Assembly (NCBI GenBank): GCA_029060725.1
Contig: JAIDTL010000134.1
Coordinates: 1 to 64,000 of the forward strand
From: Muribaculaceae bacterium
GTDB taxonomy: Bacteria; Bacteroidota; Bacteroidia; Bacteroidales; Muribaculaceae
Reading direction: 5' to 3'
DNA length: 64,000 nt
Shown here: positions 45,321-53,262 of the stretch, piece after piece
How positions within the stretch are numbered: position 1 is the stretch's first letter
Layout: the number at the start of each line of letters is the position of its first letter
Notes under the pieces: generated by a model
Told to the model about the DNA's origin: nothing
Database searches by the model: none
Seen by the model: only the letters and a program-made list of their open reading frames with translations
Program-made: the position numbers and the translations under genes

Positions 45321-47014
45321 AAAAAAATGCGATTATCGAATGCGTCCCCAATTTCAGCGAGGGACGTGATAAAGCGAAAATCAAAGAAATAACAGATGCC
45401 ATCCAAAGCGTAGAAGGGATCAGCCTCCTCGATGTGGATCCCGGAGAAGCCACTCACCGTACGGTGGTCACATTCGTCGGTTCGCCGGAAGCCGTAGTAG
45501 AGGGAGCTTTCCAAGGCATAAAGAAAGCGGCAGAGGTCATTGACATGACCACTCACCACGGAGCTCATCCGCGCATGGGCGCTACCGACGTATGCCCGCT
45601 GATACCGGTTTCGGGCATCTCCCTTGAAGAGTGTGCAGAGCTTGCCCGCAAGCTTGCAGAGAGAGTCGCGACAGAGCTGAATATCCCTGTTTATTGCTAT
45701 GAGGCGGCAGCATTCCGTCCGGAGCGCAAGAACCTGGCTGTATGCCGCGCAGGAGAGTATGAAGCGCTTCCGCAGAAAATGGGTTCAGAGGAAAAAGGCC
45801 CGGATTTCGGCAACCGTCCTTACGACGCAGAGGTAGCGAAGACGGGAGCCACCACCATTGGAGCCCGCGACTTCCTGATAGCCGTCAATTTCAACCTTAA
45901 CACCACATCCACACGCCGAGCCAATGCCATAGCCTTTGATGTCCGCGAGAAAGGACGTCCGATGCGCGAAGGTGGCAAAGTGACCGGCAAACCGATAAAG
46001 GATGAGAATGGCAAGCCCGTAATGATTCCCGGCACACTGAAGGGAACGAAAGCCATTGGATGGTATATCGACGAGTATGGCATAGCCCAGGTGTCGATGA
46101 ATATCACAGACATCGCCCAGGTGCCCCTTCACGAGGCGTTTGACGAGGTTTGTCGTAAGGCTGATAGCAGAGGTGTCAGAGTCACAGGAACGGAGATTGT
46201 AGGGCTTGTGCCGAAGCGGACACTCATAGATGCAGGAAAGCACTTCCTTCGCAAGCAGCAACGCAGCTGTGGCATCCCGGAAAGCGAGATAATACGCATC
46301 GCCATAAAGTCGATGGGGCTCGACCAGCTTTCACCGTTCGACCCGAAGCAGAAAGTGATAGAATATCTGATTGAGGACAATACCGAAAAGAAACTCGTAG
46401 ACCTCACAGCGAAAGGATTTGCAGAAGAGACCGCATCTGAATCCCCGGCACCTGGAGGCGGTAGCATTTCAGCCTATATGGGAGCCCTTGGAGCCGCACT
46501 CGGCACAATGGTGGCAAATCTTACTGCACATAAAGCCTCCTACGACGACCGATGGGAAGAATTCTCAGATGCTGCAGAGATCGGGCAGCACCTCATGGAA
46601 GAACTGCTCCACCTCGTAGACGAAGACACGGCTGCATTCAACCGTATCATGGCAGTATTTGCCATGCCGAAGAAGACCGACGAGGAGAAAGCAGCGCGTG
46701 CGGAAGCAATGGAAGCGGCTACACTATATGCTACGCAAGTGCCATTGAAGACCATGAAGAAAGCGTATGAAGTCTTCGACCTGGTAGAGAACATGGCAGC
46801 CGACGGCAACCCCTCGTCAGTCACCGACGCCGGCGTAGGAGCATTGGCAGCGCGGGCTGCAGTACGCGGAGCCGGGCTCAACGTCCGGATCAACGCAGCG
46901 GGCCTCAAAGACCGCGACAAAGCAACCTCACTGGTAGAGGAAGCCGCCGAACTGGAGCGACTTGCCGAAGAGCGCGAGACCGCCATCCTCAACATAGTAA
47001 ACTCCAAAATCTAA
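45317..47014 (+). CDS. ftcD: Bifunctional glutamate formimidoyltransferase / formimidoyl-THF cyclodeaminase
   Basis: 565 residues. The N-terminal formiminotransferase half starts with ECVPNFSEGRDKAKI and holds HHGAHPRMGATDVCPL. The C-terminal cyclodeaminase starts near residue 365 (FAEETASESPAPGGGSISAY). The enzyme passes the formimino group from histidine degradation to tetrahydrofolate. The fused form is the usual Bacteroidota one. hutH, hutU and hutI are not in the window. Confidence 0.95.
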   Translation: MKKNAIIECVPNFSEGRDKAKIKEITDAIQSVEGISLLDVDPGEATHRTVVTFVGSPEAVVEGAFQGIKKAAEVIDMTTHHGAHPRMGATDVCPLIPVSGISLEECAELARKLAERVATELNIPVYCYEAAAFRPERKNLAVCRAGEYEALPQKMGSEEKGPDFGNRPYDAEVAKTGATTIGARDFLIAVNFNLNTTSTRRANAIAFDVREKGRPMREGGKVTGKPIKDENGKPVMIPGTLKGTKAIGWYIDEYGIAQVSMNITDIAQVPLHEAFDEVCRKADSRGVRVTGTEIVGLVPKRTLIDAGKHFLRKQQRSCGIPESEIIRIAIKSMGLDQLSPFDPKQKVIEYLIEDNTEKKLVDLTAKGFAEETASESPAPGGGSISAYMGALGAALGTMVANLTAHKASYDDRWEEFSDAAEIGQHLMEELLHLVDEDTAAFNRIMAVFAMPKKTDEEKAARAEAMEAATLYATQVPLKTMKKAYEVFDLVENMAADGNPSSVTDAGVGALAARAAVRGAGLNVRINAAGLKDRDKATSLVEEAAELERLAEERETAILNIVNSKI

Positions 47015-47027
47015 TAACAACACCAAA

Positions 47028-47057
47028 CGCCACCCCGGTCGCGGGGTGGCGATTTTT
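47028..47057 (+). terminator. Intrinsic terminator after ftcD
   Basis: CGCCACCCCG and CGGGGTGGCG form a perfect stem with a 4-nt loop followed by ATTTTTAT, 13 bp after the ftcD stop. Confidence 0.88.
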
Positions 47058-47153
47058 ATATGCAGACATCGGGAATTATAATAATATTATTATCTATAAA
47101 ACAATTCTGATATTTGTTACGTTATTAAGGTATCAACTAAAAATCAGAGTATC

Positions 47154-47402
47154 ATGCAAGCAAGGATATCCAGAATCGGCACATCATTAGGAGTCATCAT
47201 ACCGCGACACATCACTAAAGAAGGAGGTTTTCAAAAAGGACTGCCTGTAGACATTACTTTAGAAAACGACAAGATCATGATCTCAAAGGTTCCTGACGTT
47301 AGAAAAGGATGGGCTGAAGCCTTCGCCGCATACGCCAAAAACGGAGAGGATGCACTTGTCATGCCCGACTATCTTGATTCGGAAGCAATTGACTTGATAT
47401 AA
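47154..47402 (+). CDS. MazE-like antitoxin (AbrB/SpoVT fold)
   Basis: 82 residues. The swapped-hairpin motif ISRIGTSLGVIIPRHI is at residues 5-20, followed by GLPVDITLENDKIMISK and an acidic C-terminal tail expected to wrap the toxin. It precedes the MazF-like gene by 33 bp, forming a type II toxin-antitoxin pair. Confidence 0.85.
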   Translation: MQARISRIGTSLGVIIPRHITKEGGFQKGLPVDITLENDKIMISKVPDVRKGWAEAFAAYAKNGEDALVMPDYLDSEAIDLI

Positions 47403-47435
47403 TACTATTAAGAAAATGCAATTATAGAAATAACA

Positions 47436-47768
47436 ATGAATAGGTTCTCCATTGTTTTAGTCAACCTTGACCCAACCATCGGTCATGAAGTAAAGAAGAC
47501 GCGCCCGTGCGTGATCTTGTCTCCGGATGAAATGAATAATGTACTTAAGACCATAATAGTTGCACCGATAACGTCTACAGATCGAGCGATACCGACAAGG
47601 ATATTGCTTCGAGCTACGTCCGACAGTGGACTATCCAATGACAGTTACGCCATGCTTGATCAGATTAAGACAATCGACAAAACCAGAGTCATAAAGCTAT
47701 TGGGAACAGTTTCTGCCCGAGAGCAACATGAATTGACATCCAGCCTTCAAGAATTATTCGCCTTGTAA
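47436..47768 (+). CDS. MazF/PemK-like endoribonuclease toxin
   Basis: 110 residues with IVLVNLDPTIGHEVKKTRPC and VILSPDEMN near the N terminus, VAPITST, and MLDQIKTIDKTRVIKLLGTV. The conserved Arg/Lys-Pro-Cys and Ser/Thr positions of the MazF active site are present. It cleaves single-stranded mRNA when free of its antitoxin. Confidence 0.9.
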   Translation: MNRFSIVLVNLDPTIGHEVKKTRPCVILSPDEMNNVLKTIIVAPITSTDRAIPTRILLRATSDSGLSNDSYAMLDQIKTIDKTRVIKLLGTVSAREQHELTSSLQELFAL

Positions 47769-47836
47769 TCGAAGAAAAAATTGCTTATATCCTACCCCTA
47801 CAATGCCAAATTAATTATCTGCGCCCTCTCCACCAA

Positions 47837-47880
47837 GAAACAGCAATCGCCGCCAAAACGGCGGCGACGAAAGCTATTAT
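47837..47880. repeat. First copy of a palindrome-containing direct repeat
   Basis: AACAGCAATCGCCGCC, loop AAAAC, GGCGGCGA is repeated at 48517-48565 with few changes. Read on the minus strand it also encodes an IIIAFVAAVLAAIAV-type hydrophobic segment, but without a start codon here. Confidence 0.6.
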
Positions 47881-47959
47881 TATTCTATTATCATTTGATA
47901 AGTATATTATTCTGAAATGTCAATATACTTTGTGGAGCCATCAGTAATAGAATGATGAG

Positions 47960-48058
47960 TCAAAATATTAGAGCAATAGGGGCATGGTGAGGAAAGTCGC
48001 GACATCCATTACAGGAATGTCTGAATCGGCTTTGGAATACTTCCACAAACCTCTTCAT
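47960..48058 (-). CDS. Short ORF overlapping the antitoxin-like gene
   Basis: 32 codons starting MKRFVEVFQSRFRHSC, whose ATG overlaps the stop of the gene at 48055-48285 by 4 nt (ATGA). It could be a truncated toxin or other partner. Not recognised. Confidence 0.3.
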   Translation of the reverse strand: MKRFVEVFQSRFRHSCNGCRDFPHHAPIALIF

Positions 48059-48285
48059 TTACTTAGAAGATATTGGGTCTTGGGATCTTCAGCATCGATC
48101 ATATCCTTTGAAATGCAGCCAGACAACTTATCGAAAGCTTCAAGGCGTTTATCGATTTTATTCGAAGTCGATTTGGGCTCGGAATACGTTACAATCGTAT
48201 TTTTTACACCTCTCATCAGGTTGATTGCACTTCTGATTATATTCATATTGGAACCCTCCTCCAATGTCACCACTATTTGCGTCAT
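48055..48285 (-). CDS. Small antitoxin-like protein
   Basis: 76 residues, MTQIVVTLEEGSNMNIIRSA at the N terminus, then a charged middle and a helical C terminus. The N-terminal part resembles short Bacteroidales proteins that sit as first genes of toxin-antitoxin-like pairs. An overlapping plus-strand frame exists but reads as an artefact. Function inferred only. Confidence 0.5.
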   Translation of the reverse strand: MTQIVVTLEEGSNMNIIRSAINLMRGVKNTIVTYSEPKSTSNKIDKRLEAFDKLSGCISKDMIDAEDPKTQYLLSK

Positions 48286-48492
48286 AAAATGCTTATTTGA
48301 AATTATAATGTGTTTATATAACGCATAGAAATGCCACTTTGTTGTAGCACCCTAGCGCTACCAACGCATAGTTCAAAATGCATCCTTACAGTCATCGCCA
48401 CCAGTTCGGCATAGATGAAGCGATCTTGCCTCAGCACTTTCACAATTAGATTTTCTTGATATGGAAAGCATCGTCGTTTTAACGAAAATTTT

Positions 48493-48576
48493 TCACGATC
48501 TCTCATTTTTCCACTTAAAAACAGCAATCGCCGCCAAAGAGGCGGCGATGAAAGCGATTATTATGTATTCCACCAT
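48493..48576 (-). CDS. Candidate 27-residue membrane microprotein, or gmd terminator
   Basis: ATG at 48574-48576 opens a frame reading MVEYIIIAFIAASLAAIAVF then KWKNERS: one membrane helix with a basic tail. The coding part coincides with a perfect palindrome (ATCGCCGCC/GGCGGCGAT) followed on the minus strand by TGCTGTTTTT. It may thus be the terminator of the gmd transcript instead of a gene. Confidence 0.4.
   Translation of the reverse strand: MVEYIIIAFIAASLAAIAVFKWKNERS
48517..48565. repeat. Second copy of the palindrome-containing direct repeat
   Basis: AACAGCAATCGCCGCC, loop AAAGA, GGCGGCGAT, matching 47837-47880. The stem is 9 bp and perfect. Confidence 0.6.
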
Positions 48577-48581
48577 CGTTA

Positions 48582-48650
48582 ATCGTTGATAGTTGATCGT
48601 TGATCGTTGATCGTTTATCGTTGATAATTGATCGTTGATCATTGATCGTT
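48582..48650. repeat. Heptamer tandem repeat (GTTGATC)
   Basis: Nine units: GTTGATA, GTTGATC three times, GTTTATC, GTTGATA, ATTGATC, GTTGATC, ATTGATC. It touches the gmd stop codon. It is the clearest of four such arrays in the window. Confidence 0.8.
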
Positions 48651-49740
48651 ACTTGACGATCCCCTTTTCGAGGTATTCTTCGAGGTTCAGGCGTACTTTT
48701 TCACCGGCACGTTCTACTGCAACTTTCGCCATATCTGCATCGACCATAAGGTTGACAAGCTGCTCAAAAGATGTCTTCTTTGTCGGATCCCAACCCAATT
48801 TCTGCTTAGCCTTTGTCGGGTCTCCCCAGAGATTCACAACGTCTGTCGGACGGTAGAAGTCAGGGGAAACTTCAATTACTACCTTACCCGTAGCCTTGTC
48901 AATGCCTTTCTCGTCAACTCCCTCACCCACAAATTCCAGTTCGATTCCGGCTCTACGGAAAGCATAGAGACAGAATTCGCGTACTGAATGCTGTTCACCT
49001 GTAGCGATGACATAGTCTTCGGGTTCCGGTTGCTGAAGAATCAGCCACATACATTCCACATAGTCTTTTGCATATCCCCAGTCTCGAAGCGAATCGAGGT
49101 TGCCGAGATAAAGTTTCTCCTGCTTTCCCTGCGCTATGCGGGCGGCAGCCAGAGTAATCTTGCGGGTCACAAAAGTCTCCCCGCGACGCTCGCTTTCGTG
49201 ATTGAAGAGGATTCCCGAGCAAGCAAACATATTGTAAGCCTCGCGATACTCCTTCACAATCCAGAAACCGTAAAGCTTCGCAACGGCATACGGAGAGTAA
49301 GGGTGGAACGGAGTATTCTCATTCTGTGGCACCTCTTCCACCTTGCCATATAGTTCTGAAGTCGAAGCCTGATAGAATCGGCAAGTCTCAGCAAGACCGC
49401 ATTGCCGTATACCCTCCAAGAGACGGAGCACGCCCGTGGCATCCACATCAGCGGTAAACTCAGGGGAATCAAAGCTGACCTGCACATGACTCTGCGCAGC
49501 GAGGTTGTACACCTCATCAGGACGAACTTTATTGAGCACCTGTATAATCGACATCGAATCGCCGAGGTCAGCATAGTGGAGGTGGAATTGAGGATGACCC
49601 TCGAGGTGTGCGATACGCTCACGGAAATCCACAGAAGAACGGCGTATGGTGCCGTGTACGTCATATCCTTTCTCTATTAGGAGTTCAGCAAGATACGACC
49701 CGTCTTGGCCTGTGATACCTGTGATTAGAGCTGTTTTCAT
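48649..49740 (-). CDS. gmd: GDP-mannose 4,6-dehydratase
   Basis: 363 residues. NADP motif [19 protein letters not shown], active-site YSPYAVAK (Tyr and Lys) and [17 protein letters not shown]. It makes GDP-4-keto-6-deoxymannose, the substrate of the fcl product encoded upstream on the same strand. Confidence 0.97.
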   Translation of the reverse strand: MKTALITGITGQDGSYLAELLIEKGYDVHGTIRRSSVDFRERIAHLEGHPQFHLHYADLGDSMSIIQVLNKVRPDEVYNLAAQSHVQVSFDSPEFTADVDATGVLRLLEGIRQCGLAETCRFYQASTSELYGKVEEVPQNENTPFHPYSPYAVAKLYGFWIVKEYREAYNMFACSGILFNHESERRGETFVTRKITLAAARIAQGKQEKLYLGNLDSLRDWGYAKDYVECMWLILQQPEPEDYVIATGEQHSVREFCLYAFRRAGIELEFVGEGVDEKGIDKATGKVVIEVSPDFYRPTDVVNLWGDPTKAKQKLGWDPTKKTSFEQLVNLMVDADMAKVAVERAGEKVRLNLEEYLEKGIVK

Positions 49741-49820
49741 ATATATTCTTGAGTTTTTTCGTAGTTATCAAAGTTCTCAGAGTTGTCAGAGTTTTCGTAA
49801 TTTTCAGATTTAGTAACAGA

Positions 49821-49879
49821 GGGCACTCCGTGCCCGTCCCCGCGCGTCAATCGTAGAGTAGTTAGCACTCTCCGAGTGC
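49821..49879. repeat. Two palindromes with a TCC loop
   Basis: GGGCAC-TCC-GTGCCC (49821-49835) and GCACTC-TCC-GAGTGC (49865-49879) are each followed by GTCC and CGCGC. The stems differ while the loop and flank are constant. Confidence 0.65.
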
Positions 49880-49896
49880 GTCCACGCGCATCAAAA

Positions 49897-50841
49897 TTAT
49901 CTTTCTGCCCTCATAGGATTATTGAGAAAATCCTCATACGAGAGGCGGATACCATCTGCAAGCTCTGTCTTGTAAGTCCAACCGAGTTTGGTAGCCTTGC
50001 TCACATCAAGCAGCTTACGCGGAGTCCCGTTAGGACGTGACGTATCCCAAAGTATCTTACCCTCGTAGCCGACAATGGATGCCACAAGCTCCGTGAGTTC
50101 CTTTATGGTGAGTTCCTTCCCTGTACCGGCATTCACAGTCTCATTTCCACTGTAATTGTTCATCAAGAACACACAAAGGTTGGCGAGGTCATCTACGTAG
50201 AGGAATTCGCGTAGTGGAGAGCCGTCGCCCCAGCAAGTCACTTCTGCCAAGCATGCTTCCTTAGCCTCGTGGAAACGGCGAATAAGAGCCGGAAGCACGT
50301 GGGAATGCTCCGGATGATAGTTGTCGTTTGGACCATAGAGGTTCGTGGGCATAACTGAGATATAATCAGTGCCGTATTGACGATTCAGGTATTCGCAATA
50401 TTTAAGACCGGATATCTTGGCAAGCGCGTATGCCTCATTGGTCTTCTCCAATTCTGAAGTCAGTAGGCAAGACTCCGGCATAGGTTGTGGAGCCATACGT
50501 GGATAGATGCATGAACTGCCTAAGAATTCCAGTTTCTTGCATCCGTTCCGCCAAGCAGCATTGATCACATTCATCTCAAGCATCATGTTATCATACATGA
50601 AGTCGGCAAGATGTTCTGAATTAGCGATAATACCACCGACCTTGGCAGCTGCCAAGAATACATATTCCGGCTTTTCCTGAGCAAAAAAGACATTTACAGC
50701 TTGCTGGTTGATCAAGTCAAGTTCCGCATGGGTTCTCGTAATTATGTTTGTGTATCCTTGGCGCTCAAGTTCACGCACGATAGCGGATCCGACCATACCA
50801 CGATGACCGGCTACATATATCTTTGAATCTGATTTCATCAT
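49897..50841 (-). CDS. fcl: GDP-L-fucose synthase
   Basis: 314 residues. [15 protein letters not shown], then AAKVGGI, SSCIYP and the active-site YALAKISG (Tyr and Lys), and [15 protein letters not shown]. It epimerises and reduces the Gmd product to GDP-L-fucose for surface glycans. It lies 156 bp upstream of gmd. Two AGTATT palindromes begin 7 bp upstream of its start. Confidence 0.96.
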   Translation of the reverse strand: MMKSDSKIYVAGHRGMVGSAIVRELERQGYTNIITRTHAELDLINQQAVNVFFAQEKPEYVFLAAAKVGGIIANSEHLADFMYDNMMLEMNVINAAWRNGCKKLEFLGSSCIYPRMAPQPMPESCLLTSELEKTNEAYALAKISGLKYCEYLNRQYGTDYISVMPTNLYGPNDNYHPEHSHVLPALIRRFHEAKEACLAEVTCWGDGSPLREFLYVDDLANLCVFLMNNYSGNETVNAGTGKELTIKELTELVASIVGYEGKILWDTSRPNGTPRKLLDVSKATKLGWTYKTELADGIRLSYEDFLNNPMRAER

Positions 50842-50847
50842 AATTTA

Positions 50848-50899
50848 AGTATTAGAGCAGAATGCTCAGTATTAAGTATTAGCGCGAATGCGCAGTATT
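50848..50899. repeat. Two variable-stem AGTATT palindromes
   Basis: AGTATTA-GAGCA-GAA-TGCTC-AGTATT (50848-50873) and AGTATTA-GCGC-GAAT-GCGC-AGTATT (50875-50899) lie back to back in the fcl leader. The boundary is constant, the stems differ and pair perfectly. Confidence 0.85.
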
Positions 50900-50920
50900 T
50901 GAAGAGTTGTATAAAAATAT

Positions 50921-50951
50921 TTTGATTATTAATGAGAATTATATAATTTTG
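50921..50951 (+). promoter_or_regulatory. Promoter of the four-helix-bundle gene
   Basis: TTTG (50921-50924), 19-bp spacer, TAATTTTG (50944-50951), 14 bp before the ATG at 50966. Confidence 0.78.
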
Positions 50952-50965
50952 CAAAAAAGAATAAA

Positions 50966-51367
50966 ATGAATAAGAACGAAACGCAATTAGCTAAAACCCC
51001 TGATCTCAAAGCTGATTTGGCGGAAGCTTTCGCCATTCGTATAGTGAAACTTGAAAAGTATTTGAGAATAGAAAAAAAGGAAAAACGAATCAGCGATCAG
51101 ATATTCCGATCAGGAACCTCGATAGGAGCTAATATTTTTGAAGCGAAATATGCAGAGAGTACTTCAGATTATATACATAAGCTCTCCATTTCACAAAAAG
51201 AGGCAAATGAAACAATTTTTTGGCTTCGCTTGCTTCGAAATACCAGTTATATTAATGAAGAAGAATTCGAATCTCTTTATAAGGATTGTAGTAATATTTT
51301 GAGAATACTTACCCATGTCATCACCAGTGTTCGCGAAAATCAGAAAAAGAAATCAAAAAAGCCTTAA
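50966..51367 (+). CDS. Four helix bundle protein (23S rRNA IVS-protein family)
   Basis: 133 residues, all helical: DLAEAFAIRIVKLEKYL, RISDQIFRSGTSIGANIFEA, YIHKLSISQKEANETIFWLR and a lysine-rich tail. It matches the TIGR02436/S23 family, related to the Avd accessory protein of diversity-generating retroelements. Family function is unknown. It is flanked on both sides by AGTATT palindrome arrays and inserted between two minus-strand sugar-nucleotide genes. Confidence 0.88.
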   Translation: MNKNETQLAKTPDLKADLAEAFAIRIVKLEKYLRIEKKEKRISDQIFRSGTSIGANIFEAKYAESTSDYIHKLSISQKEANETIFWLRLLRNTSYINEEEFESLYKDCSNILRILTHVITSVRENQKKKSKKP

Positions 51368-51394
51368 AGTAATCTACTATCGTTCTATAAGCAC

Positions 51395-51466
51395 CAATAC
51401 TGCGCAACGCGCTAATACTGCGAAGCTAATACTGCGAAGCTAATACTGCGCAAAGCGCAAATACTT
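51395..51466. repeat. Array of four variable-stem AATACT palindromes
   Basis: AATACT-GCGC-AAC-GCGC-TAATACT, two TGCGAAGCTAATAC units and a final GCGC-AAA-GCGC unit. The array runs to the stop codon of the fused kinase gene. Confidence 0.85.
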
Positions 51467-52713
51467 TATCTCCTCCTGATTTTGATTGGGATGGTGCCAG
51501 AAGGGATTTTGTCGACGACCAAAAGCAGATGCCCTCCCCCACCTGCACCAAGCATCTTCCAGGCCAATGCCCTGTCTTTCCAATTATCAATATGCTCTTG
51601 CACTCCGGGTTGCATCATAGCCGGAAACATTGCTATCTGGGCGTTGAAGGAGTCTCGGAAAGCATTTGCAAAAGTTTCGAGATCTTTCATCATTATCGCA
51701 TCCCAGCAACGTGCTGCCGCATCTGTCAGGTCTTTGACCTTATCGGAAGTGATATCCTTTCCCTCAACTACCGAGCATCCCGGTCTTCGCGGGAACATTG
51801 GCACTACGCAGAGGTGCTGTTCAAGCCAATCAAGGATGTCATCGTCATGGATCGTCTCGATTTTCTCCGGCCAGTAGTGCCCGTCATAGTAATGGCGTGA
51901 CAAACCGGAGATGCAGATGCCGATTGCATCCTGAGCGCCAGAGACATGACCGGTATTCTCAGGATCATTCTCAAAACAGAACAGCATGCGGGCCAGCATC
52001 TCCTCATTGTAGGCAGGAAGTTCAAAAGGCCATATCTTCTTAGCAGCATTTCGTGTAGATGTCGACATGCCACCGCGCTCCATAAACTCGTGAGTCGGCT
52101 CTATAGACGCGGTTATCGCCCACCCTGCGCCATGCTTCGACACATACGGCTGGTCGATCCAAGTTCCGGCTATATCCACCCGATAGGGCAAGCGAGATGT
52201 ATTAGCGAAGTCTTGCTTCGCAGTATTAGCGCACTCTGTGCGCAGTATTTGAGCCGTTGGCTCAGTATTTGCTTCGCAGTGTGAATTATACTGCGTCTCT
52301 GACGCTAATACTGCAGTCTCACCGCTAATACTGTGCGAAGCACTAATACTTACATATTCTATCCCCCGTGATTCACACGCCTGCTTCTTAAGCTCGTTTC
52401 CACCATTCGAGTTGACCACGAATACATCGGGCTTGATCCGGTCAAGCTCCGAGAGAAAATCCAATATCCCACATCCGGAATTGACAAAGGCGTCTTTCAC
52501 ATACCTCAAAGCCTTCACCATATAAAGCCGTTCCTGCTCGGAAGCGACCGGCTTGCGACCTTTAAGCCTCTCGAAATTCACATCCGACCCAATCCCCACA
52601 TACAGCTCCCCATACTTAGCAGCCTCCTTCAAGAAAGCCACATGCCCGGAATTAAGCAGGTCAAAGAACCCCGTAGCAAACACCTTACAGGATTTTCTCA
52701 TCGCCATTGTCAT
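51466..52713 (-). CDS. Nucleotidyltransferase-GHMP kinase fusion protein
   Basis: 415 residues. The N-terminal cytidylyltransferase-like domain (about 8-120) has GFFDLLNSGHVAFL, with the first His of HxGH replaced by Asn, and ERLYMVKALRYVKD. From residue 174 a GHMP-like part begins (RLPYRVDIAGTWIDQP; GGMSTSTRNAA; C-terminal LGAGGGGHLLLVV). The domain pair suggests kinase plus nucleotide activation of one sugar, as in GDP-sugar salvage next to gmd/fcl (inference). Residues 121-171 are encoded by a palindrome array and probably form a disordered linker. Alternative start: MRKSCK at 52701. Confidence 0.78.
   Translation of the reverse strand: MTMAMRKSCKVFATGFFDLLNSGHVAFLKEAAKYGELYVGIGSDVNFERLKGRKPVASEQERLYMVKALRYVKDAFVNSGCGILDFLSELDRIKPDVFVVNSNGGNELKKQACESRGIEYVSISASHSISGETAVLASETQYNSHCEANTEPTAQILRTECANTAKQDFANTSRLPYRVDIAGTWIDQPYVSKHGAGWAITASIEPTHEFMERGGMSTSTRNAAKKIWPFELPAYNEEMLARMLFCFENDPENTGHVSGAQDAIGICISGLSRHYYDGHYWPEKIETIHDDDILDWLEQHLCVVPMFPRRPGCSVVEGKDITSDKVKDLTDAAARCWDAIMMKDLETFANAFRDSFNAQIAMFPAMMQPGVQEHIDNWKDRALAWKMLGAGGGGHLLLVVDKIPSGTIPIKIRRR
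52199..52351. repeat. Palindrome array translated inside the kinase fusion gene
   Basis: About seven variable-stem units, for example GCGCAC-TCT-GTGCGC and TGAGCC-GTT-GGCTCA, separated by AGTATT. The array is 153 bp, exactly 51 codons, and stays open in the minus-strand frame although the boundary can give TAA or TAG in other frames. Confidence 0.88.
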
Positions 52714-52969
52714 TATAGTTTTGAAAGAAATATTGCTTATGCTAAGGTTAATTCCCCGCCACGCCCCTTGCAGCGCCTTAAAACGGCATCTCCCGCAAGT
52801 TAGTTTACTCTAAAGCTAAAATACCTTCATAAACCTCCCTTTTCAGGACCCATGTGAGTTTTCCCAAGTCGGTGTTTTCGGTTTGGTGGTAAGACCGAAG
52901 GTCTTGCGTATAAGCCATTGGTCTCATCAAAGCAAATGTAAATGAATTAAAGCCCACAAACATATATAT

Positions 52970-53014
52970 AGAAAAAAGCACTCAGGCGTGTCACCACTTT
53001 GCCGGTCTGAGTGC
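52970..53014 (-). terminator. Intrinsic terminator, minus strand
   Basis: On the minus strand GCACTCAG and CTGAGTGC form an 8-bp stem with a 21-nt loop, followed by CTTTTTTC. It would end a transcript starting near 53300. Confidence 0.7.
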
Positions 53015-53190
53015 GTGAAAGGGATATGCGTTGTGCGTGACGCGTGGGTGCGTAATGCGTAGGCGTATTCCGCTTTCGAGGGGAGTCCCGGAGAGATCCG
53101 GGGGTGTATAGAGCCACGGATACGGTCATGCCGCGGCTGTCAGGGTCGATACACCGTTCCAACGATTAACGATTAACGATAAACTATCAA

Positions 53191-53262
53191 TTAATAGCCA
53201 TTAACCAAAGAATAAGGGCTCTTATTCGCCTGGAATCGCGTATACTTGCTTGCCATAGACAT
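53191..53262 (-). CDS. Candidate 23-residue small protein
   Basis: ATG at 53260-53262 opens MSMASKYTRFQANKSPYSLV then NGY and TAA. It lies about 45 nt downstream of a TAACTTTG -7 box. A second frame through the same DNA reads GNHVYGKQVYAIPGE but has no start codon. Either could be real, or the DNA may act as RNA. Confidence 0.3.
   Translation of the reverse strand: MSMASKYTRFQANKSPYSLVNGY

Noticed and set aside
47984..48328. A 114-codon plus-strand frame
   Set aside because: It overlaps the antitoxin-like minus-strand gene, which has a more natural composition and an ATGA-coupled neighbour.
50848..52351. CRISPR array
   Set aside because: Repeats are short palindromes with no constant-length unique spacers, one array is coding, and no cas gene is near.
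52947..53160. A 71-codon minus-strand gene starting with TTG
   Set aside because: It runs through the terminator hairpin and has a biased basic composition with no family likeness.
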